From the NCBI GenBank assembly GCA_016712985.1, contig JADJQA010000054.1, forward strand, positions 1 through 59,369: a stretch of DNA of 59,369 nt. The letters are read 5' to 3'. Under the pieces are notes generated by a model. The model was not told where the DNA came from, ran no database searches, and saw only the letters and a program-made list of their open reading frames with translations. Shown here one piece after another: positions 47,824 through 56,506 of the stretch. This DNA comes from Sulfuritalea sp. (GTDB taxonomy: Bacteria > Pseudomonadota > Gammaproteobacteria > Burkholderiales > Rhodocyclaceae). Within the stretch, counting starts at the first letter, position 1, and each line of letters begins with the position of its first letter. A program made the position numbers and the translations under genes.

Positions 47824-48273
47824 CTAGTTTCCCAGCAGGCCCTCGGCCAGCAGCCGATCGATCTCGGCTTCGGCCTGGGCCCAGTCGTCCATATCGTTAC
47901 CCGGCTGGAAGCCGCGGCGCTCCGCGATGTGGTAAGCGGCGACCTCAATGTAGTACTGCCGCTGCTCCGGTGCGATGGCTGCTGGCTTCTTCGCACGGGG
48001 CGCGGCCGGCTTAGCGGTCGGCTTCGCAGCCGGCTTCTCAGCGGCAGCCTTGGGGGCCGGGGCCGCTTTGGCCTTGGCCACCGGTTCCGGCTTGGCTACC
48101 GGTTCCGACTTGGCTACCGGTTCCGACTTGGCTACCGGTTCCGACTTGGCTGCCGGTTCCGGCTTGGCCGCCGTCTTCGTTGCCGGCTTGACCTTGGCTG
48201 CATTAGCAGTCGCCGCCGGCGCCGAACGTTTGGCGGGCGAACTCTTTGCTGTAGTGCTCTTGGTGGTTGCCAT
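47824..48273 (-). CDS. Ala/Lys/Pro-rich protein with C-terminal DUF2934 domain
   Basis: 149 residues. The first 100 are histone-H1-like low-complexity sequence (KKPAAK, AKPEPVAK), including tandem EPVAKS units. The last 45 (RQYYIEVAAYHIAERRGFQPG...DWAQAEAEIDRLL) form a DUF2934 domain. AGGAG before ATG 48273 sets the start; the upstream frame is open but unlike protein. DUF2934 function is unknown; the basic tail could bind DNA or another polyanion. It lies between glgB and glk, convergent with glgB. Confidence 0.8.
   Translation of the reverse strand: MATTKSTTAKSSPAKRSAPAATANAAKVKPATKTAAKPEPAAKSEPVAKSEPVAKSEPVAKPEPVAKAKAAPAPKAAAEKPAAKPTAKPAAPRAKKPAAIAPEQRQYYIEVAAYHIAERRGFQPGNDMDDWAQAEAEIDRLLAEGLLGN
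48082..48168. repeat. Tandem 18-bp repeat in the DUF2934 gene
   Basis: About five units of GGTTCCGrCTTGGCyacC, 18 bp each, encode the repeated EPVAKS/EPAAKS hexapeptides. Three central units are identical. Such repeats expand or contract by slippage in whole-codon steps. Confidence 0.85.
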
Positions 48274-48472
48274 GCTTTCTTTCTCCTGATTGTTGGAAAA
48301 GCTTGATTGCGATATTGCGCCTACTACGTTCTGCGTTTTGCCTTTTGACGTCAAGCCTTGGTGAGCGAAGGGATAAAGCCGAAATGTAACGATGCTGGCG
48401 ACTTGCAAGACCCAGAACTGTGCGATGAATACCCGTCAATTCTCGCAGGCGGTGCAAAACCGGGGCCGGCTC

Positions 48473-49403
48473 TCATTCGCGCGCCACGAGATGTAACGCG
48501 CCATGCAGTCCCAGAAGCGGATCGGTGGCAACGTGGACCGGCATACGCACCGCGAGGGCGGCGTGCTCGGCCTTGGCGTTGAACGCGGCAAGGAAGCCGC
48601 TTTGCGGCAGCAGCGGCAGCAGCTTGGCGGCGATGCCGCCGGCCAGGAATACTCCGCCGCGCGCCAGGCAGGCCATCGCCATGTCGCCGGCAAAGGCGCC
48701 ATAGGCCGCCAAAAACAGGTTCAGCGAGCGACGTTCCGCGCTGTTCGGCAGAGCCTGCGCGCGCGTGGCGATCACCTCTGGCGGCAACTCGACTCCGCCG
48801 ACAAATTCGTGGATGGCGGCCAGTCCCGGCCCCGAAGCCACCCGTTCCCAGGTAACGCGGCCGTGCCGCGCGCAGGAATGACCACAGCGCCATCTGCTCC
48901 TCATCAGCCGGCGCGAAGGCGATATGGCCGCCTTCGCCGGGAACTACCCGCCATGTTTCTCCTTGCGGCAAGACAATGGCCATGCCCAGCCCGGTGCCGG
49001 CGCCGACCACCAGGCGCGGCGCGCTGCCCAAGAGTTCTCCCTCCTGCAGGGTGAAGCGGTGCGCAGGGGATGCAGTAACGGCGCCCAGTGCAGCGGCGGC
49101 GAAGTCGTTGGCGAGCGTCAGCGTGGGCAGGTCGAAGCGCCGCGACAGCGCATCGGTGTCAAGGCTCCAGGGCAGGTTGGTCAGCCGTGCGGAGCGCCCG
49201 TCATCGGCGATCGGTCCCGCTATCGCCAGGCAGCCGCCACGGATCAGTGATGAATCCGTCCGGGTATCGGCAAAGAAAGCCGCAAGCACACTGGAAAAAT
49301 CCGGAAAGTCGGCGTTGGCGTAACGGCGGTCAACGACGAACGCCCCATCCTGCGTCAGCCCCAGCAGCGATTTCGTGCCGCCAATGTCACCGCAAAGCAT
49401 CAT
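48473..49403 (-). CDS. glk: Glucokinase, one frameshift
   Basis: About 310 residues after correction. ROK/Glk fold: CGDIGGTKSLLGL at the N-terminus (phosphate-1), LANDFAAAALG, and VVGAGTGLGMAI; later GGVFLAGGIAAKLLPLL. The break is a loss of two bases in the CG run at 48867-48874, where LWSFLRA should continue RHGRVTWERVAS. Phosphorylates glucose with ATP. The start ATG overlaps the thyA stop (ATGA), so translation is coupled. It fits the neighbouring glycogen genes by feeding glucose-6-P. Confidence 0.9.
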
Positions 49404-50215
49404 ACGGCCACCGCCGCGGCAATGTGGGGATGCGGATCGTAGCCCTGCAGGCTGAAATCCTCGTAGCGAAAACCGAAGATGTCCTGCACGGCCGGGTTCA
49501 GCCGCATGGTGGGGCGCGGGCGCGGCTCGCGGGAGAGCTGCAGGCGGGCTTGCTCGATGTGGTTGGAATAAAGATGGCAGTCGCCTCCGGTCCACACAAA
49601 ATCACCCGGCGTGAGCCGGCAGACCTGTGCCACCATCATCGTGAACAGCGCATACGAAGCGATGTTGAACGGCACCCCGAGAAAAATGTCGGCGCTGCGC
49701 TGGTAGAGCTGGCAGCTCAGCCTGCAAGCCTGCCCAGGTCCTTTCGCCGGTGCGACATGGAACTGGAACAGGGCGTGGCAGGGGGGCAGCTTCATGCGCG
49801 GGATGTCGGCCGGGTTCCAGGCCGAGACAATGTGACGGCGCGAATCCGGATTCTTCTTGAGGCCCTCGATGAGCTGCGCGATCTGATCGATTTCCCCTCC
49901 ATCGCCAGCCGGCCAGTGCCGCCACTGCTGACCATAGACCGGGCCGAGGTCCCCGTCGGCGTCGGCCCAGTCGTCCCAGATCGTGACGCCGTTTTCCCTG
50001 AGGTAGCGGATGTTGGTGTCGCCACGCAGGAACCACAGCAACTCGTGGATGATGGAGCGCAGGTGCAGCTTCTTGGTGGTGAGCAGCGGAAAACCCTCGG
50101 CCAGATCGAAACGCATCTGCCAGCCAAACACTGCGCGGGTGCCGGTTCCGGTGCGGTCGGGTTTCTCGTCCCCGTGGTCGAGCACGTGTCGCATCAGATC
50201 AAGGTAGTGGCGCAT
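49400..50215 (-). CDS. thyA: Thymidylate synthase
   Basis: 271 residues. It methylates dUMP to dTMP with methylene-tetrahydrofolate. The catalytic Cys is in LPPCHALFQFHVAP; also seen RTGTGTRAVFGWQMRFDL, SCQLYQRSADIFLGVPFN and HLYSNHIEQARLQLSRE. ATG 50215 gives the normal MRHYLDLMRHVLD start; the upstream extension is spurious. A short insert (AKGPGQAC) after VAP is common in betaproteobacteria. Overlaps glk. Confidence 0.96.
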   Translation of the reverse strand: MRHYLDLMRHVLDHGDEKPDRTGTGTRAVFGWQMRFDLAEGFPLLTTKKLHLRSIIHELLWFLRGDTNIRYLRENGVTIWDDWADADGDLGPVYGQQWRHWPAGDGGEIDQIAQLIEGLKKNPDSRRHIVSAWNPADIPRMKLPPCHALFQFHVAPAKGPGQACRLSCQLYQRSADIFLGVPFNIASYALFTMMVAQVCRLTPGDFVWTGGDCHLYSNHIEQARLQLSREPRPRPTMRLNPAVQDIFGFRYEDFSLQGYDPHPHIAAAVAV

Positions 50216-50441
50216 GGACGGCGGCGGAACACATAATCGAGTGCGGATTTTACTGGAATTGCCATTGTCCATGGAGTTACCCCGCATCGAATTCCAGCCG
50301 GCGGGTTGGGCGCCACGGCGTCCGATCCCACCGGCTTCGGTGTTGCCTGGGGATTGACTCTGCTGGCACAGTGGCTGGCACAAAAATGACAGGGGCGGGT
50401 TAACACGTTATGCTGGCGAAAACGGACTGAACCCATCCCCC

Positions 50442-51937
50442 ATGCTCGGATTCTTCTCCAGAAAACCGCTCCATCCACTGGCCGACGCGCGAGAAGCCAA
50501 GCGCATTTTTGCCGGGATCGCCGGTCGCGACCCATTGAGCGCGGTGGAAGAGGTTGGGGCCTGGCTGGGTCGCTTGTCGCCGATGACAGCGTCAAGCTGA
50601 CGCAGCGCCTTGAACTGATATTCAGGCTCGACGATGCCGTGGTGGTACAAGCCCGCCGGCTGGGGCGCGATTACCCGTCTTTTTACAGCTCCAATCGCGG
50701 GCAGGAAGAGCGGCAATGGGACTTCGCTCACAACTACTGGCAATACCTCGCCGCCGCCTATCTCGATTGCATTGGTCGTCATGGGGCCGCGGAACAGAAG
50801 GAAGCCGACACCATCCGCGGGCAACTGCCCTTGCTGTATGGCAGGGCGATCCACGCCCTGGCCACGCAGTTCACATGGAAGCAGTTCCACTATGGTCCGG
50901 TCGATCCAGGTTTCTGGATGACTCTTGGCGGGATCTATCTCGCTGCCGTCGAGGTGAAAGTGGCGCAGAAGCCGCTGCAACTCTATTCCGGCAGTGCCGA
51001 GACCACCATCGAGGCGGAATATCTGAAGAACCTGATTTTTCATGCCAGTTCGATGGACAAGCTGCAACCGCTGGCGATCGAGATTTCCGAGCGCTTGATC
51101 AACCACTTCCTGCCCTACTTTGCGCTGATTCGCGAACTCCGCCCGGACAACGTGTACTGGGTGGATGCCGCAAAGCCTCTGCCGCCTACGCGGCTCGCCA
51201 AGATTCCCGAGGTAACGCCAACCTTGCGTTTTTTCAGCGGCACGCGTGCGATGGAGGCTGTGGCAAAAACCATCGAAGAAATTCGCAGCGAGGGCCGTGT
51301 GTCGCCGGGCATCAATCTCGGTGGCCACTACGAGGTGGGCGAGGTGCTTCCGGTGCTGCAGCATCTGGCGACCTGCTGGGCGCCCAAGCCGCCGATGCGC
51401 AGCACCGCCCGGCATCGGATCCACTCACCCCTGAAGGTGGTCCATGGATTGATCACGGTGCATCGGCGACTTTCAGGCGCCGCCAGCAGCGCCACCGAAC
51501 GGGTCGAATCCTGGGTTGTCGATGATGTCAGTCTGGGTGGCCTCGGGGTGCAAGCGAGTATTTCCCGCCCCGACTGGATTCGCATCGGCGCCCTGATCGG
51601 CATGCAGCCCGAAGGCGGCGACAATTGGCTGATCGGCATCGTTCGGCGCTATGTTCGTACCGGGGCGAATCAAGGCTCGGTCGGCGTCGAAACCATATCC
51701 AAGACGCCGCGCGCCGTGGTTGCCAATGTGGGCGGACTGTTGAGTGATGCGCTGCTGCTCGATCTCCCGGTGGTCGGCGAACACGCCCGCATGGCCTTGC
51801 CGGCCGACGCACTCGAAGAAGACCTGGCGCTGGTGTTTTCCCTCGACGACAAGAGTGCCCGCCTGCATCCGCGCAACACGATAGCGACCGGTGTGGATTT
51901 CGTCGTGGCAAATTTCCTCGTGCAGTCGTTCAACTGA
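50442..51937 (+). CDS. PilZ-domain protein, one frameshift near the N-terminus
   Basis: About 498 residues after correction. The start is ATG 50442 (LGFFSRKPLHPLADAREAK). One base is missing at about 50567-50570, after which the frame continues LVADDSVKLTQRLELIF. Residues about 330-400 form a PilZ-like domain: HRRLSG...VESWVVDDVSLGGLGV, matching the D/N-x-S-x-x-G c-di-GMP motif. The N-terminal 300 residues are helical and unrecognised, a layout known from PilZ proteins of betaproteobacteria. It is a likely c-di-GMP effector; the target is unknown. Confidence 0.78.
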
Positions 51938-51959
51938 TCGCCCGGACGTCAGCGGATAT

Positions 51960-52547
51960 TCACCTTGGCGGCCGCAACGCCGACTTTGGCCGAAACGCTT
52001 TGACCACCGCCTCGCGGGTTTCCACGTACGGCCCGCCGATCAGATCAAGGCAGTAGGGCACCGCGGCGAAGATGCCGGGCACGGTTTGCCTGCCTTCGGC
52101 GTCCTTGACGCCTTCGAGGGTTTCCTTGATCGACTTCGGTTGCCCAGGGAGATTGAGGATCAGCGATCGCCCCCTGATCACGCCGACTTGCCGCGACAGA
52201 ATTGCCGTCGGCACAAAGGCGAGCGAGATCTGACGCATTTGCTCGCCGAAGCCCGGCATCAGCTTGTGCGCCACGGCCAGCGTGGCTTCCGGGGTCACGT
52301 CACGCGGCGCCGGGCCGGTGCCGCCGGTGGTCAGGACCAGGTGGCAGCCGAGCGTATCGCAAAGTTCGATCAGGGTTTGTTCGATGCTCGCCTGCTCATC
52401 CGGGATCAGGCGCGTTTCGATTCGCCAGGGCGAACTGAGCGCCTGCCCGAACCACTCGCGCAGAGCGGGGATGCCCTTGTCTTCATAGACGCCACTGGAG
52501 GCGCGGTCGGAAATCGACACGAGGCCGATCAGGAGTTCGTCGTTCAT
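51960..52547 (-). CDS. mogA: Molybdopterin adenylyltransferase
   Basis: 195 residues. It adenylates molybdopterin before Mo insertion. Seen: LIGLVSISDRASSGVYEDKG, HLVLTTGGTGPAPRDVTPEA (the MoCF signature) and LILNLPGQPKSIKE. ATG 52547 overlaps the stop of ydcF in an ATGA; the ribosome-binding site GAGGAG is next to a palindromic repeat. Its product would serve the YedY-like molybdoenzyme in this window, among others. Confidence 0.93.
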   Translation of the reverse strand: MNDELLIGLVSISDRASSGVYEDKGIPALREWFGQALSSPWRIETRLIPDEQASIEQTLIELCDTLGCHLVLTTGGTGPAPRDVTPEATLAVAHKLMPGFGEQMRQISLAFVPTAILSRQVGVIRGRSLILNLPGQPKSIKETLEGVKDAEGRQTVPGIFAAVPYCLDLIGGPYVETREAVVKAFRPKSALRPPR

Positions 52548-53410
52548 GAATTCTCCTCGGGGCCGCCCCAAGTGGAAGCAGCCAAAGTGTGCAGCGGGCA
52601 AAACTCGCAACCAACGCTCGCCCCCTTCCCTGGAATGAGAGTGGGGGGATTCAGTTTGATTTCCTTCAGGCGATTGAAGAGTCGGCCCAGATACTCGTGC
52701 ACCGCCTTGCTGCTGTTGCCGAGGCCGCCCGGCAGGAAGCTTGCGAGCACGGACGGTGGCGCGGTGCTGAACCCCATCGGGGCGGGCGTGACCTCAAACC
52801 CCTGCTTCTCGAACAGCGGAATTGCCCGTGGCAGGTGCCAGCCATGGCTGAGCAGGGCGATGCGGGTTACACCTCGCGCCTTGAGCAATTGAGCCGACAG
52901 GCTGGCACTTTCCTCGGTGTCGCGCGACGCGGCTTCGACCCAGCGCACCGGGACGCCAAATTCGTCCTCCAGCACGGCTTTCATCAATTCGCCTTCGGGT
53001 CGGCCGCCAAGGGGCGCGCCGCCGGTGACCAGCAGCGGCAGCCGGGATTCTCGCGCCAGCCGTGCACCGTAGCGCACCCGCTCCAATGTGGCATTGCTGA
53101 CGGTATCGCCGCCGTATTCCGGGGCGCCGAAATACGAACCGCCGCTCAGAATGACGATGGCTTGAACACGCCGCAATTGCGCCTGCGTGATCGGCGGGTG
53201 CGATTCCAGCGACGCCAGCAGCGCGTTGCCCACGACAGGCAGCGACAGCACGAGCAGGCCGAATAGCGAAAGCATGGCGAGGCGTGCGCCGCCGTTCCGC
53301 CAGCGCTGACTCCTGGCGGCGCGCGTCAGCCACAAGCCGAACAGCGCCAGCAGCACCGGACCGGTGGGCGGCAGTAGCACGGCGGTAATGAGCTTCTTCA
53401 GCAGAAACAT
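52544..53410 (-). CDS. YdcF-family (DUF218) membrane protein
   Basis: 288 residues. Two N-terminal membrane segments (about 5-30 and 42-65) precede a DUF218 domain: AQAIVILSGGSYF, LPLLVTGGAPLGG, EAASRDTEESA, and VTRIALLSHGWHLPRAIPLFEKQG. It resembles the SanA/ElyC group linked to envelope integrity. The last 30-odd residues after IKLNPPTLIPG are encoded by repeat-like DNA (TWGGPEENS), so the natural C-terminus is probably shorter. Upstream of mogA with a 4-bp overlap. Confidence 0.85.
   Translation of the reverse strand: MFLLKKLITAVLLPPTGPVLLALFGLWLTRAARSQRWRNGGARLAMLSLFGLLVLSLPVVGNALLASLESHPPITQAQLRRVQAIVILSGGSYFGAPEYGGDTVSNATLERVRYGARLARESRLPLLVTGGAPLGGRPEGELMKAVLEDEFGVPVRWVEAASRDTEESASLSAQLLKARGVTRIALLSHGWHLPRAIPLFEKQGFEVTPAPMGFSTAPPSVLASFLPGGLGNSSKAVHEYLGRLFNRLKEIKLNPPTLIPGKGASVGCEFCPLHTLAASTWGGPEENS
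52552..52630 (-). repeat. Palindromic-repeat remnant at the ydcF-mogA junction
   Basis: On the minus strand the sequence CACTTGGGGCGGCCCCGAGGAG directly precedes the mogA start. CTTGGGGCGGCCC is the same string that ends the unit upstream of lptE. Here, as there, the unit lies next to a start codon and the ribosome-binding site. Confidence 0.45.
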
Positions 53411-53491
53411 GGGTCAAACAGGGGGTTGCTCGCGTTTTACGAGGGTGACAGGGCAGCTATTATCAAGCTAATCTGCCCTCACCATGATTTC

Positions 53492-54787
53492 ATGACGGAT
53501 CGCAAGTACGGCATCGAAACGCTTTGCCTGCATGCCGGCGCCCAGCCGGACGCAGCCACCGGTGCGCGCGCCTTGCCGATCCACCAGACCACGTCCTTCG
53601 TCTTCGATTCGGCGGAACACGCCGCGAGCCTGTTCAACCTGCAAACCTTCGGCAACGTCTATTCGCGCATCGGTAATCCCACCGTGGCCGCCTTCGAGGA
53701 GCGCATGGCGGCGCTGGAGGGCGGTCGTGCGGCAGTGGCCGCGGCCACCGGGCTGGCGGCGCAGATCGTGGCGCTGTTGACTCTGTGCGAGGCGGGCGAC
53801 CGCATCGTCGCGGCGCGTTCGCTGTACGGCGGGAGTTTTTCGCAGCTCGATGTCAGCCTGCGCAAGCTGGGCATCGAGACCGTGTTTGTCGATTCCGACG
53901 ATCCCGATAATTTTCGCGCCGCATTGTCGGATAACACCAAATGCCTGTTTGCCGAAACGGTGGCCAATCCGCGACTGAATGTGCTCGACATCGAGGCGGT
54001 GGCGGCGATTGCCCACGCCCGTGACGTGCCGCTGATCATCGACAACACCGTCCCCTCGCCCTGCCTGTGCCAGCCTTTCCGCCACGGCGCCGACATCATC
54101 GTGCACTCGGCGACCAAGTTCCTCGGCGGGCACGGCACCACGCTGGGCGGCGTGGTGATCGAGTCCGGGCGTTTCGACTGGGGTAATGGCAACTTTCCCG
54201 GCATGACCGAGCCCTCGGCCGGTTACCACGGCGTCAGGTTCTTCGAAACCTTCGGCGATTTCGGCTTCACCATGAAGGCTCGCATGGAGACCCTGCGCAC
54301 TTTCGGTCCGGCGTTGTCGCCGTTTTCCGCCTGGCAACTGATGCAGGGGATCGAGACCCTGCCGCTGCGCATGCAGCGGCATTGCGAGAACGCCCTTGCC
54401 GTGGCGCGGCATCTGGAAGACCATCCGCGCGTGGCCTGGGTCAACTACCCTGGGCTGGCAAGCAGTCCCAGCCACCGGTTGGCGCAACGCTACCTTGGTG
54501 CAAACGGACATGGCGGCGCCGGCGCCATCCTCAGTTTTGGCGTCACGGGTGGGCAGCAAGCCGGGGAGCGTTTCATCGATGCACTGCAGTTCTGTTCCCA
54601 TCTGGCCAACATCGGCGATGCCAAGACGCTGGTGATCCATCCGGCTTCGACTACGCATCGGCAGCTCTCGGCAGCAGATCAGCAGGCCTCCGGGGTGACG
54701 CCGGACATGGTGCGCCTCTCGGTCGGACTGGAAACCCTGGACGACATCCTGTGGGACATCGATCAGGCCCTGGAGCGCTGCGCATGA
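53492..54787 (+). CDS. metY: O-acetylhomoserine/O-succinylhomoserine sulfhydrylase
   Basis: 431 residues of the Cys/Met-metabolism PLP family. Makes homocysteine (or methionine) from an activated homoserine and sulfide. Seen: YSRIGNPTVAAFEERMAALE, IDNTVPSPCLCQPFRHGADI, and the PLP-Lys in VHSATKFLGGHGTTLGG; the C-terminal LVIHPASTTHRQLS is typical. ATG 53492 begins MTDRKYGIETLCLHAG. MetZ is the close alternative; the length and GFDW/GNFPGMTEPS region favour MetY. Its stop overlaps the next gene. Confidence 0.9.
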   Translation: MTDRKYGIETLCLHAGAQPDAATGARALPIHQTTSFVFDSAEHAASLFNLQTFGNVYSRIGNPTVAAFEERMAALEGGRAAVAAATGLAAQIVALLTLCEAGDRIVAARSLYGGSFSQLDVSLRKLGIETVFVDSDDPDNFRAALSDNTKCLFAETVANPRLNVLDIEAVAAIAHARDVPLIIDNTVPSPCLCQPFRHGADIIVHSATKFLGGHGTTLGGVVIESGRFDWGNGNFPGMTEPSAGYHGVRFFETFGDFGFTMKARMETLRTFGPALSPFSAWQLMQGIETLPLRMQRHCENALAVARHLEDHPRVAWVNYPGLASSPSHRLAQRYLGANGHGGAGAILSFGVTGGQQAGERFIDALQFCSHLANIGDAKTLVIHPASTTHRQLSAADQQASGVTPDMVRLSVGLETLDDILWDIDQALERCA

Positions 54788-55347
54788 TGGATTTCGAACT
54801 GCCGGGGGCGATCGGCTGGCGTGATGTTGTGCTGGTGATCGCGGCAATGCTTGGCGTTTATCTGGTGCTGGCCGTGATGCGACTGTTCCGCATCGGTGGC
54901 AAGCGCCGTGACAGCCCCCCGCTGGAAGGCAAGCGAGACCCTTTCGGCGCGGCACCCCCTGCCTCGCCCGACGCGGGGCAGTCCCAGCCCGCGCCGCCAG
55001 TGCCGGGGATGGATTTTGCGCGGAAGCTGGCGCAGTCCAATGTCGAAGTCGAACTCCAGAGTATGCGGCGCGAAGTGGCTGTTCTGCGCGAGGAACTGGC
55101 GCGTCTGGCCGAGGAGGTCTCGCGCCTCAAGGTGACGCGCAACGTTTCGCCGCTCTATGACGAAGCCATGGCGCTGGCGCAGCAAGGCATGCCAGCCGCA
55201 GGAATTGCCGGACACTGTGGCATCTCGATCGGCGAAGCGGAACTGGTAGCCGCGCTGGCACGCGGTGAATCCGAATTTGACAGTCTTCAACAGGGTGAGG
55301 ATCGCGATGAACGAAACACCGACTCCGGAAACCGACTCCACGGCTGA
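54784..55347 (+). CDS. DUF2802 protein with one membrane helix and coiled coil
   Basis: 187 residues. One N-terminal membrane helix (RDVVLVIAAMLGVYLVLAVM), a Pro-rich linker, a coiled coil (about 85-118; NVEVELQSMRREVAVLREEL) and a DUF2802 motif YDEAMALAQQGMPAAGIAGH that resembles a helix-turn-helix. Start ATG 54784 overlaps the metY stop. Position between metY and SPOR/ridA/recG genes recurs in related genomes; function unknown. Confidence 0.78.
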   Translation: MMDFELPGAIGWRDVVLVIAAMLGVYLVLAVMRLFRIGGKRRDSPPLEGKRDPFGAAPPASPDAGQSQPAPPVPGMDFARKLAQSNVEVELQSMRREVAVLREELARLAEEVSRLKVTRNVSPLYDEAMALAQQGMPAAGIAGHCGISIGEAELVAALARGESEFDSLQQGEDRDERNTDSGNRLHG

Positions 55348-56078
55348 AGACGCCCTCAAGCGGCGTCTGCTCAATCGCATCGCCATTGCCGCCGTGGTGG
55401 TGGTGGCTCTGCTGGGCAGCCTCGCGGTGTTCGATGCGATCTACGCGCCCAGTCAGCCGGCGACTGTCAAGACCGCCGCCCTCCCCACCCGGCAGCGAAA
55501 CGCCCGCGGCGACCGAGCCCGCCAAAGAGCAGCCCGCGGTTGTTCCCGCTGCCGAGACGAAGCCGGCCGAGTCTGCCGCCGGGCCTGTTGCCGAGACCAA
55601 GCCGGAGTCCGCTGTTGTGGCGAAGGCTGACGAAGAAGCCGTGCCGGAGGGCACGGCCTCGACCGCCGCGCCGCCGCTGCAACCGCTGCCGCCGGAAAAG
55701 CCGCTGACGCGACCGGCGAGCAGTCGACCCGTGTCAATTCGTCCCTCCGAGCCGGTGCCGCCCGCTGCTTCGCCCGCTGCGCGCCCGGAACCGGCGCGCG
55801 AACTGGCGCAGTCGCACACCGCACCGCGGCCGGCTCCGGCCTCGCGGCCGATCAGCGGGACCGGCGAGCGTCGGTTCGCATTGCAAATGGGTGTCTTCGG
55901 CAACCTGGCCAACGCCGAGGATCTGCGTGCGAAACTGGAACTGCATGGCATCCCGTCGAGCATTGAAGCGCGTGTTCATGTCGGCCCTTTCAGGACCCGG
56001 GAAGAAGCCGATGCCGCCCGAGCCAAACTGAAGGAACTCGGCCTCGATCCCGGTCTGCTGGTTTCCGTCAGGAAGTAA
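55307..56078 (+). CDS. SPOR-domain membrane protein, one frameshift
   Basis: About 256 residues after correction. N-terminal basic stretch and one membrane helix (AIAAVVVVALLGSLAVF), a Pro/Ala/Glu-rich periplasmic linker, then a SPOR domain: RFALQMGVFGNLANAEDL and ARVHVGPFRTREEADAA. One extra C in the run at 55483-55486 breaks the frame: KTAALP should join GSETPAA. SPOR domains bind denuded septal peptidoglycan, so a cell-division role is likely. Overlaps the DUF2802 gene. Confidence 0.85.
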
Positions 56079-56125
56079 GTCGGATTGCCCCGTCTGGACC
56101 ACCCGCCACTGTCTGAAAGCTCGCC

Positions 56126-56506
56126 ATGAACCGCAAGATCATTTCCACCCCCGCCGCCCCCGCTGCCATTGGCACCTACTCGCAGGCGGTACAGGCCGGC
56201 AACACGATTTACCTTTCGGGCCAGATCGGCCTCGATCCGATCAGCATGCAGTTGGTCGACGGCATCGATGCGCAGATCGTGCGCGTTTTCGAAAACCTCA
56301 AGGCCGTCGCAGCGGCGGCCGGAGCAACGCTGAACGATGCCGTCAAGGTCAACATCTACCTCGTCGATCTGGCGCACTTCGCCAGGGTCAATGAAACCAT
56401 GGCGAAGTATCTGATCGAGCCTTATCCCGCACGTGCCGCGGTCGGCGTCAAGGAACTGCCGCGCGGCGCCCTGGTCGAGGCCGACGCCGTGCTCGTCCTT
56501 GGCTGA
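56126..56506 (+). CDS. ridA: RidA-family reactive-imine deaminase
   Basis: 126 residues. Hydrolyses reactive enamine/imine intermediates from PLP enzymes. Seen: KIISTPAAPAAIGTYSQAV, YLSGQIGLDP, TLNDAVKVNIYLVDLAHFA, and the active-site Arg in PARAAVGVKELPRGALVEAD. GAAAGC upstream of ATG 56126 is a weak site. Overlaps the recG start. Frame intact. Confidence 0.94.
   Translation: MNRKIISTPAAPAAIGTYSQAVQAGNTIYLSGQIGLDPISMQLVDGIDAQIVRVFENLKAVAAAAGATLNDAVKVNIYLVDLAHFARVNETMAKYLIEPYPARAAVGVKELPRGALVEADAVLVLG

Noticed and set aside
48082..48168. Tandem units considered as a CRISPR-like array
   Set aside because: Units are 18 bp without spacers and lie in frame within a coding sequence.
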